DNA from: JAVDCA01 sp035764045
GTDB lineage: Bacteria; Pseudomonadota; Alphaproteobacteria; Rhizobiales; Xanthobacteraceae
Reading direction: 5' to 3'
Assembly (NCBI GenBank): GCA_035764045.1
Contig: DASTZX010000427.1
Location: 1 to 5,019, forward strand
DNA: 5,019 nt
Shown: piece after piece, positions 1-4,289 of the stretch
How positions within the stretch are numbered: position 1 is the stretch's first letter
Layout of the letters: each line of letters starts with the position of its first letter
Program-made: the position numbers and the translations under genes
Notes under the pieces: generated by a model
The model's database searches: none
What the model saw: the letters and a program-made list of their open reading frames with translations, nothing else
Told to the model about the DNA's origin: nothing

Positions 1-56
1 TTCTGCTTCCTGGTGATCGAATAGGAGGGGAACCGAGTGGATGATCTCAATTGATA

Positions 57-146
57 ATGAAATCCGAAGCAGCAAAGTTGCTCGCGCGTGATCTGCTGCG
101 GGCAATTGCTCAGATTGAATGCCAGTCAGCACGCCCGACAAACTAA
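57..146 (+). CDS. Possible small ORF, 29 aa, unknown function
   Basis: This short reading frame opens with MKSEAAKLLA and ends with TAA. It would give one amphipathic helix (KLLARDLLRAIAQI) with a short polar tail. The amino-acid make-up looks protein-like, but no Shine-Dalgarno lies at the right distance before the ATG at 57. The only good purine run (GGAGGGG, about 25-31) fits better with the GTG at 37 or the ATG at 41, both of which open frames that stop within a few codons. It could be the tail of a gene that has lost its reading frame, a leader ORF for the zinc-ribbon gene at 200, or chance. I do not recognise a family. Confidence 0.22.
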   Translation: MKSEAAKLLARDLLRAIAQIECQSARPTN

Positions 147-199
147 TCATAACTGTCTCCGCGGATCGAATTCGCGCTTCCTGAGGTGGAGGAAACGGC

Positions 200-703
200 A
201 TGGTAGCTGAAGTGTTCGCCGGCATCGGCGCGTTCAAGACAATGTTCGACATCGCGAAGGCGATGAAAAATATGGATGACGCGGTTAAGCGGAATGCGGC
301 CGTCGCTGATCTCTGGGAACAGATCATTGCCGCCCAGACGCGCTATACAGCGGCGGTTGAACAGATACGCGACCTTGAAGAAAAGCTGGCCAAGGTTGAA
401 GCGTGGGAAGGTGAGAAGCACCGCTACGAACTTCGAGAAGTCAGTACTGGTGTTTTCGCTTACACGCCGAAGGACGGAATGGCACAAGGCGAGCCATTTC
501 ATATGCTCTGTGCAAATTGTTACGAGCACCGCGAGAAGTCGATTCTCCAGGCGACGCAAGAATTGCGCAAGGCCCGACGGGTTCATAGGTGCCCACGCTG
601 CAAGTCCGAATATGAAATGACAGGAGGCCAAAGACCGGTGCCGCCGCCGGTGGACCGCGGGCCGCCCGGCGGTTCATGGGCCGCTGCTCGGCGGGGCAGC
701 TAG
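200..703 (+). CDS. Coiled-coil / C-terminal zinc-ribbon hypothetical protein, 167 aa
   Basis: The start is set by GGAGG at 188-192, seven bases before the ATG. Residues 1-45 are helical (IGAFKTMFDIAKAMKNMDDA). Residues 46-75 form a charged, probably coiled-coil helix (AAVEQIRDLEEKLAKVEAWE). A short conserved-looking segment follows (YELREVSTGVFAY, then GEPFHMLCANCYEHREKSIL), with one CxxC pair at C104/C107 and a second at C131/C134 (RCPRC). The two pairs can bind one zinc as a ribbon. The layout matches a group of uncharacterised proteobacterial proteins, often in prophage or island contexts, that I recognise by pattern but cannot name. The function is unknown; nucleic-acid or protein binding is only a guess from the ribbon. 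The last 25 residues (Pro/Gly/Arg-rich, from very GC-rich DNA) look unlike the rest and may be a read-through tail. No signal peptide or membrane segment is seen. Confidence 0.8.
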   Translation: MVAEVFAGIGAFKTMFDIAKAMKNMDDAVKRNAAVADLWEQIIAAQTRYTAAVEQIRDLEEKLAKVEAWEGEKHRYELREVSTGVFAYTPKDGMAQGEPFHMLCANCYEHREKSILQATQELRKARRVHRCPRCKSEYEMTGGQRPVPPPVDRGPPGGSWAAARRGS

Positions 704-807
704 CGCTGGCGCGGATTTTCCTGGCGTGGGCGCGGCGGAGACAGGACTGGGACCTCCGCCGACTTGCTGAGACCGGGTCGTCTCCGACCTCGCCCAGGAT
801 CAAGATG

Positions 808-977
808 TTAGTGCGTTCTCGACTTTATCACGGCCCGGCTCTTCCCGGGGCTCTTCTTGTCATTCACCCTATGCTGAGGCGGCGACTTCGCCACGACGCT
901 GACAGCGCGCTCGAAGCGCTCCCATGCGTCGGGGCTAGGGCGACTTTTTCAGCCCGCTCTTTCGGAGTCTTCACCAT
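808..977 (-). pseudogene. Small minus-strand gene with a probable one-base frameshift (about 56 aa when repaired)
   Basis: Reading minus from ATG at 977-975 gives MVKTPKERAEKVALAP, after which this frame turns to nonsense. In a neighbouring frame, from about position 930, the sequence continues as DAWERFERAVSVVAKSPPQH and a basic Lys/Ser/Arg tail ending at TAA (810-808). Adding one base near 930 (restoring CCG GAC) joins the two halves into one 56-aa protein: basic N-terminus, a helix around WERFERAVSVVAK, basic tail. This style is familiar from small rhizobial hypothetical proteins, though I cannot name a family. The distance from ATG to stop is 170 bases, one short of a whole number of codons, as expected for a single deletion. 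Its ATG overlaps the plus-strand ATG at 976 within CATG. Upstream Shine-Dalgarno signal is weak. The alternatives are a sequencing error in a live gene or coincidence. Confidence 0.45.
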
Positions 978-1620
978 GTCCAAAGATGAATCCGTCAAGG
1001 CGATGCAGCACTATTGCGAGATAATGGACGAAATCAAGTTCCGCATCGAGTGGATCAAGAACGTCATCCATGCAAAAATTCAGATAGCGCAAACCATCGG
1101 GAGAGACCTCGGATTTCTAGAGCTTAGGATGGTCTGTGAGCTTATCGCCTTTGGCTGTCTCATCGCCAATGGCGACATTAAAGAGACTCGGAGCGGGAAG
1201 TTCATTACGAAATATCAAGCCGATTTCTTCATTAAGGCGATGGCTGCCCTTCACTCTGATTTTTATCCTCAGCCAATGTTCCCTGTACCCGGGCAAGATC
1301 CGATCCCTACGACCGTAGGGGCGATGCTGCTGGACCCTCCACCGCGCACATCAGGCTTCCTCACCCAATCGGGCTTGACGACGCTCTATCGCGAGTGTGG
1401 TGAGCGCCTTCATCGAGGCTATCTACCCGACATACTCAATCGCAAGCGGATCGAAGGCGAATTTTCCATGATCGGAAAGTCGGTCGATAAAATCGTCCGG
1501 CTCCTCGACTACCACCGCATTCGATTGATCAGTGGACAGGAGATTTGGTGCGCGATGGCTGGCGGACCACGGGGCGAGGCTTTCGCCGCAAAGATGGGAC
1601 GACCAAAGCCGGTGACGTGA
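976..1620 (+). CDS. Hypothetical protein, 214 aa, mostly helical
   Basis: I do not recognise a named family. The frame is open from 676, but I choose the ATG at 976. GGAG at 964-967 is well placed before it, the protein from there (MSKDESVKAM) is even in composition, and the 5' extension lies over the minus-strand gene remnant. Residues 5-40 are an amphipathic helix. Residues 46-66 (FLELRMVCELIAFGCLIANG) form a hydrophobic helix more like a buried core than a membrane span. Residues 97-125 are Pro-rich and probably a loop. Residues 132-147 contain LTTLYRECGERLHRG. An Arg-x6-His spacing (R139 to H146) there recalls the RX4-6H motif of HEPN RNases, but this is too weak for a call. Cys residues (14, 54, 61, 141, 192) form no metal-site pattern. 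GC and codon use are lower in GC than in the genes at the right end, consistent with acquired DNA. No terminator is seen after the stop. Confidence 0.72.
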   Translation: MSKDESVKAMQHYCEIMDEIKFRIEWIKNVIHAKIQIAQTIGRDLGFLELRMVCELIAFGCLIANGDIKETRSGKFITKYQADFFIKAMAALHSDFYPQPMFPVPGQDPIPTTVGAMLLDPPPRTSGFLTQSGLTTLYRECGERLHRGYLPDILNRKRIEGEFSMIGKSVDKIVRLLDYHRIRLISGQEIWCAMAGGPRGEAFAAKMGRPKPVT

Positions 1621-1831
1621 CCGGCCAGCTCGTCTCGGCATGGCCATACTTCATTGCGTTAGCATGCGGCAGCGCAGCACATTTGGGGTGTCGCTTATTC
1701 CCCCTGCCGCGGCCTCATACAAACGTCGAGCAGACCTTCATCGCGAAGGGCGGCGCGGCGAGTTTCGTAACATCGCTGCCGCGGTGTCCTCGTGCGAGGC
1801 CAACCGCATCACCCCCGGCGTGTCCCCTCCA
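1621..1831. other. Gene-free stretch, 3' exon side of the group II intron
   Basis: No convincing gene is present. A plus frame opens at 1640 (with another ATG at 1664) but runs through the intron end, so it is probably not coding. On the minus strand, which is the strand of the intron, a short open stretch (TPGVMRLASHEDTAAAMLRN) begins at the intron junction and stops near 1740. No start, ribosome-binding site or terminator supports either reading. It may be a relic of whatever followed the terminator before the intron arrived. Confidence 0.4.
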
Positions 1832-1903
1832 ATCGGGATAGGGGGGCGTCTCGCGACGCCTCCCCTCCCACACCACCGTACGAACGGGTCACGTATACGG
1901 CGG
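1832..1903 (-). ncRNA. Group II intron domain V and domain VI
   Basis: Domain V: CCGCCGTA (1903-1896) pairs with TACGGTGG (1880-1873). The catalytic CGC triad (1902-1900) faces GTG, giving the usual G-U wobble, and the two-nt CG bulge (1882-1881) is present. CGC is the triad expected for class C. The distal stem is imperfect: TACG (1895-1892) against CGTT (1886-1883) has a U-U mismatch and a five-nt TGACC loop instead of a tetraloop. Domain VI: a GC-rich hairpin at 1869-1835 closed by a GCGA loop (1854-1851), with a candidate bulged branch A in CCTATCCC at 1839. The intron then ends GAT. Confidence 0.88.
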
Positions 1904-2459
1904 TTCGGTGAATGAGGCGATCAGCGATCGCCTGACTTTCAAGTTGGCTTTCGCCGCTCAGATTTCGGACGCTTCGGCGGCGGCCCTTCGGGGTTCACCC
2001 GTCCGTCCGGTGCCGAAGTTCAGCTTCCGCTGAGATGCTGTCGCACATCTGCGCGAGATTGCCGCTCTACTTGCCTCCACCGTTCAGGCCTTCGGCGGAT
2101 CGCTCCGCCTACTATGCCCTCTGCTGACTTCTGCGCTGCGGTCGGGTCGCCTTACGACAACCTCAGTCCCAATCACGGACACAGCACAGATCTCCCGAGG
2201 TAAGACCGACCGCCATCGCCGCACGCCCGCCGGATTTACCACCCCGACCCTTGATGACCGTGGACTTCGCGTTCCTTTGCCCGCTCGTCCGGCCCGGTAG
2301 GCCTCGTTATCCGGTTCTTGTCCATCGGGCCGCGGCTTTGCTCCACGCTTCCTTCAGACCCCACCTCGCGATGACGCCCTTGCGCTTCGCTAACCCTTCG
2401 CCGCCATCAGGCTGGATAGAGGACTTTCACCTCCGAGCTGTCGATCATGCTCGGCACAC
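1832..2459 (-). mobile_element. Group IIC intron lacking the reverse transcriptase ORF (628 nt)
   Basis: Read on the minus strand, the segment follows the order and wording of group IIC introns such as the Oceanobacillus iheyensis one, recalled from memory. The 5' end is GTGTGCCGAGCATGATC (from 2459), followed by GGAGGTGAAAGTCCTC, then a domain I core with GTTAGC, CGCAAGGGCGTC, GAGGTGGGGTCTGAAGGAAG and GCAAAG. CTTACCTCGGGAGATCTG is near 2206-2189. Domain III carries AGAAGTCAGCAGAGGGCATA (about 2132-2113) with a GGCGGA/TCCGCC stem. Domains V and VI follow, ending CCCGAT at 1832. Domain IV (about 2080-1908) is only some 170 nt with several small hairpins, including an 8-bp stem with a 3-nt loop at 1915-1933. 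It has no reverse transcriptase/maturase motif; its longest ATG frame is 17 codons. The element therefore depends on a maturase supplied in trans, or is immobile. It lies right behind an intrinsic terminator, the preferred target of class C introns. Confidence 0.9.
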
Positions 2460-2493
2460 AAAGCAGAAGGGCTGCCCTCGCGGGCAGCCCTTC
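2460..2493 (-). terminator. Intrinsic (Rho-independent) terminator
   Basis: On the minus strand a perfect 12-bp stem GAAGGGCTGCCC / GGGCAGCCCTTC (2493-2482 and 2477-2466) is closed by a GCGA tetraloop and followed by TGCTTT. The intron begins immediately after these Ts. Joining the exons would give TGCTTTTGG, so the intron appears to have split the T-tract. It ends the short transcript that starts near 2668. Confidence 0.88.
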
Positions 2494-2515
2494 CATTGTC
2501 GAGCCGCGGTCCGGC

Positions 2516-2542
2516 GCCGGAAATGCGCCTCGCGCATCCGGC
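2516..2542 (-). repeat. Bulged inverted repeat (RNA hairpin) before the terminator
   Basis: GCCGG-ATGCGC, a three-nt loop, then GCGCAT-TT-CCGGC on the minus strand: 11 paired bases with a two-nt bulge. It lies between the stop codon of the 25-codon ORF and the terminator. It is probably a stable stem of the same transcript. Confidence 0.7.
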
Positions 2543-2550
2543 GGCGTGAC

Positions 2551-2567
2551 CGTGACGTTACGTCACG
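2551..2567. repeat. 17-nt palindrome covering the stop codon of the short ORF
   Basis: CGTGACGT-T-ACGTCACG is a perfect inverted repeat of eight bases around one central base. On the minus strand the TGA stop (2565-2563) is inside it. It could be a DNA operator for a dimeric regulator. As RNA it can make only a tight, poorly looped hairpin that a terminating ribosome would disrupt. Confidence 0.6.
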
Positions 2568-2640
2568 CGGCGCACACCTCGGCAGAGGTGGCGATCCAGC
2601 TCATGGATGCCGGCGACCGCGGCGAAAGACAATGAGACAC
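2563..2640 (-). CDS. Short leader-type ORF, 25 aa, GTG start
   Basis: The frame starts at GTG (2640-2638) seven bases after GGAGG of an exceptionally long Shine-Dalgarno and stops at TGA (2565-2563). The peptide begins MSHCLSPRSP, contains MSWIATSAEVC and ends in Ala-Ala. It has two Cys and one Trp, with no run of a single amino acid that would point to a specific attenuation signal. There is no membrane segment. It lies in a compact unit between a candidate promoter and an intrinsic terminator, with no larger gene in the unit. It may therefore be a regulatory leader peptide, a small-protein gene, or a start site inside a regulatory RNA. Part of its coding sequence can pair with its own ribosome-binding site. 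I recognise no family. Confidence 0.5.
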   Translation of the reverse strand: MSHCLSPRSPASMSWIATSAEVCAA

Positions 2641-2651
2641 TGGATCACCTC
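2585..2651 (-). promoter_or_regulatory. Candidate Shine-Dalgarno / anti-Shine-Dalgarno switch
   Basis: In RNA order on the minus strand: element 1, GAGGTGATCCAG (2651-2640), includes the Shine-Dalgarno and the first base of GTG. Element 2, CTGGAT-CGC-CACCTC (2599-2585), lies inside the ORF and is complementary to element 1 over 12 bases, with only CGC bulged out. A third element, GAGGTG (2580-2575), is four bases after element 2 and can pair with CACCTC in a local hairpin. Pairing 1:2 would hide the ribosome-binding site; pairing 2:3, or a ribosome, would free it. Element 2 also imitates the 16S rRNA tail. Confidence 0.6.
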
Positions 2652-2656
2652 CTTTC
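2640..2656 (-). promoter_or_regulatory. Extended Shine-Dalgarno fully complementary to the 16S rRNA 3' tail
   Basis: The minus strand reads GAAAGGAGGTGATCCAG. Its complement, CTGGATCACCTCCTTTC on the plus strand, equals the conserved end of bacterial 16S rRNA over 17 bases (tail recalled from memory). Normal Shine-Dalgarno matches are four to eight bases. The GTG start at 2640 overlaps the last base. Confidence 0.75.
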
Positions 2657-2675
2657 GTTCGTTGCAGGGACCGCC

Positions 2676-2704
2676 TTTATAGCGTGCGGCTTCGGCTTGG
2701 GAAG
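2676..2704 (-). promoter_or_regulatory. Candidate sigma-70-type promoter for the short minus-strand transcript
   Basis: TATAAA (2681-2676) makes a good -10. CTTCCC (2704-2699), 17 bases upstream, is a partial match to the alphaproteobacterial -35 CTTGAC. Transcription would start near 2668, a dozen bases before the long Shine-Dalgarno, and run about 210 nt to the terminator at 2466-2493. Confidence 0.45.
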
Positions 2705-2808
2705 GGGAGCGGCCTTCGGTCACGCCGCACCTCGCTGAACCGGCCCGGTTGCGCTACCCTTCGGGCACGACGCCTGGCGGTCTTCAGGCCTGGCCAGAGG
2801 AGGGCGTA

Positions 2809-3018
2809 ATGAGTCAGTCGGATTCGCTCGCCGAGATCGAGCAGCGCATCAGGATCGTTCGCGACAACATCCGCCAGCTGATCGAGCAAGCCGCGGCGGC
2901 TTCCGGTGCCGAGAACGAGGAACGCAACTCGCAGCGCATCGAGCGGCAAAACGAAGAGCTCGAACGGCTGAGCAAGGAAAGAGATCGTTTGCTGCAGGCG
3001 AGAGGCCAGTCCGCCTAG
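2809..3018 (+). CDS. Small coiled-coil hypothetical protein, 69 aa
   Basis: The frame is open from 2749, but AGGAGG at 2798-2803, five bases before the ATG at 2809, fixes the start there (MSQSDSLAEI). The product is almost wholly charged helix. One heptad-like segment covers residues 7-31 (AEIEQRIRIVRDNIRQLIEQ), a short AAASGAE break follows, and a second helix rich in Glu/Arg covers residues 36-64 (ERQNEELERLSKERDRLLQ). Two antiparallel helices or a dimeric coiled coil are likely. There is no Cys, Trp, signal peptide or membrane segment. Short proteins of this kind are common in Bradyrhizobium-like genomes and are uncharacterised. It is transcribed towards the receptor remnant on the other strand, whose stop lies only 20 bases beyond. 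No clear terminator is seen between them. Confidence 0.78.
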   Translation: MSQSDSLAEIEQRIRIVRDNIRQLIEQAAAASGAENEERNSQRIERQNEELERLSKERDRLLQARGQSA

Positions 3019-3038
3019 GCGCCGCTTGTGGGGCGGGC

Positions 3039-3215
3039 TCACTCCGGCTTGATGTCGGCGTCGCGCACGAGCTTGGCCCAGCGCGGGATATCGGCCTTGA
3101 TGCGCGCCGCGAACGCGTCCGGGCGCGCCGTCATCGGCTCGAAGCCGATCGCGAGCATCTTCTCCCTCATCTCGGACGAGGCCATGGCGCGGGCGATCGC
3201 GCCGTAGAGGAGCTT
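3039..3215 (-). pseudogene. C-terminal remnant of a TctC/Bug-type tripartite tricarboxylate transporter receptor (58 codons)
   Basis: The minus strand encodes KLLYGAIARAMASSEMREKM, a GFEP segment, then DAFAARIKADIPRWAKLVRD and IKPE before TGA (3041-3039). This is the characteristic C-terminus of periplasmic TctC/Bug solute receptors: the ..ALADP-x-x-R-x-x-x-x-x-GFEP step, then PxxFAAxIKxDxxKWAKxVRDAGIKPE. Intact members are about 320 aa with a signal peptide; here roughly the first 260 residues are gone. The fragment begins immediately after the TAG of the alcohol dehydrogenase and in the same frame, with no start codon or ribosome-binding site of its own, so it is almost certainly not expressed as a functional protein. 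It is a deletion or rearrangement scar. The surviving 58 codons contain no stop or frameshift, suggesting the event is not very old. Confidence 0.82.
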
Positions 3216-4289
3216 CTAAGCCGCCAGCACCACCCGTCCGACCACCTTGCCGGCGCGCAGCTCATCGAGCGCGGCCTGCGCGTCGCCCATCGGCCGCTCG
3301 CGGATCGGGATCGGCGCAAACCGTCCGGCCCGCGCCAGCGCAATGAGCTGGCGCGCCTGCGCCAGCGTGCCGGTCAGCGTGCCCTCGATCGTCATCGCCT
3401 TGATCGGAAACATGGCGACCGCCGTGGTGAAGCTGCCGCCGAGGAGGCCGGTGACGACCACCTTGCCGCCGCGCGCGAGCACGCCGGTCGCGAAGGCGAG
3501 CGAGGAGTCGGAGCCGACGAAATCGCAGACCGCATAGACGCCGCCGCCGCTTGCCGCGAGAACCGCCTTGCGCGCGCCCGGATCGCTCGGGTCGAACGCC
3601 GCGGCGGCGCCCACCGCCAGCGCCGCCGCGCGCTTGCCCGCATCGATATCGGCGACGAGCGGCGGCGTCGCGAACAGAGCCCGGGCGAGCGACAACCCCA
3701 TCGAGCCCACCCCGCCGAGCCCGATCAGCAACACGAGCCCGCGCGCCGCGCGATCGCGCAGGCGCTGCAGCGCCGCATAGGCGGTGAGGCCCGAGCACAT
3801 CGCGGCAGCCGCAAAGGCCGGCGGCAGCGGTTCGTAGTCGATGAGGTAGCGCGGATGCGGAAGCAGCACGTGACTGGCGAAGCCGCCGTCGACATAGACG
3901 CCGAGATGGCGCGGCGCCGAGCAATTGTTCTCCTCGCCGTGCCGGCAGGCGTTGCACTGGCCGCAACCGATCCACGGATAGACCGCGGCCTTGGCGCCGG
4001 GCTCGACGCGGTGCTCGGCAGCGGCCTGCGCGTCGGGGCCCATCTGCACGACGGTCCCGGCGATCTCATGGCCCAGGGTGAACGGCAGCTTGCGTCCCTG
4101 GGTAATGTCGAGCCGCTTGTCGCCGCCGAGCTTGAAATAGCCGTCCTGCACATGCAGGTCGGAATGGCACACCCCGCAGCGCTCGACGCGCACCAGCACC
4201 TCGCTGCCGCGCGGCTCGGGGCAATCGGCGACGGTCTCGCACAACGGGGCCCCATAACTGACGAGCGACTGGCGGACGAGCCTGGTCAT
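3216..4289 (-). CDS. Zinc-dependent alcohol dehydrogenase, medium-chain (MDR) family, 357 aa
   Basis: NAD(P)-dependent oxidation of an alcohol or reduction of an aldehyde; the substrate is not readable from sequence. The start is the ATG at 4289-4287, preceded by GGGAGG. The frame extends upstream to 4721 but there it overlaps rsmA. Catalytic-zinc ligands are C41 (CGVCHSDLH), H74 in GHEIAGTV and C165 (AAMCSGLTAY). The structural-zinc lobe has C109, C112, C115 and C123 (GCGQCNACRHGEENNC). The Rossmann nucleotide motif GLGGVGSMG is at residues 190-198, followed by an acidic residue in VADID (D214), which favours NAD over NADP. The C-terminus GKVVGRVVLAA is complete and length is normal for the family. 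It is cytosolic, with no signal peptide. It overlaps rsmA by four bases (ATGA), implying co-transcription and translational coupling. Directly downstream lies a TctC remnant. All key residues are intact, so it is expected to be functional. Confidence 0.93.
   Translation of the reverse strand: MTRLVRQSLVSYGAPLCETVADCPEPRGSEVLVRVERCGVCHSDLHVQDGYFKLGGDKRLDITQGRKLPFTLGHEIAGTVVQMGPDAQAAAEHRVEPGAKAAVYPWIGCGQCNACRHGEENNCSAPRHLGVYVDGGFASHVLLPHPRYLIDYEPLPPAFAAAAMCSGLTAYAALQRLRDRAARGLVLLIGLGGVGSMGLSLARALFATPPLVADIDAGKRAAALAVGAAAAFDPSDPGARKAVLAASGGGVYAVCDFVGSDSSLAFATGVLARGGKVVVTGLLGGSFTTAVAMFPIKAMTIEGTLTGTLAQARQLIALARAGRFAPIPIRERPMGDAQAALDELRAGKVVGRVVLAA

Noticed and set aside
676..975. N-terminal extension of the 214-aa gene to an ATG at 676
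   Set aside because: No ribosome-binding site, overlaps the preceding gene, Arg-rich low-quality translation, and it lies over the minus-strand gene remnant; the ATG at 976 has GGAG upstream.
1640..1915. Plus-strand ORF of 91 aa (and a 98-aa one at 1545)
   Set aside because: It runs through intron domains VI and V on the opposite strand and has no ribosome-binding site. Its last third is the translation of ribozyme sequence.
1995..2048. 17-codon minus-strand ORF in intron domain IV (starts MCDSISAEAE) as a reverse transcriptase start
   Set aside because: Too short to judge and with no reverse transcriptase motif. It may be a vestige, but the sequence does not show it.
2640..2656. Plus-strand CTGGATCACCTCCTTTC looks like the 3' end of a 16S rRNA gene
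   Set aside because: The sequence on its 5' side has no 16S helix 44/45 sequence and no ITS or tRNA follows. It is better explained as a long Shine-Dalgarno on the minus strand with a GTG start after it.
2251..2682. Plus-strand ORF of 143 aa
   Set aside because: It is antisense to intron domain I, the terminator and the leader transcript. Composition is random and Arg-rich.
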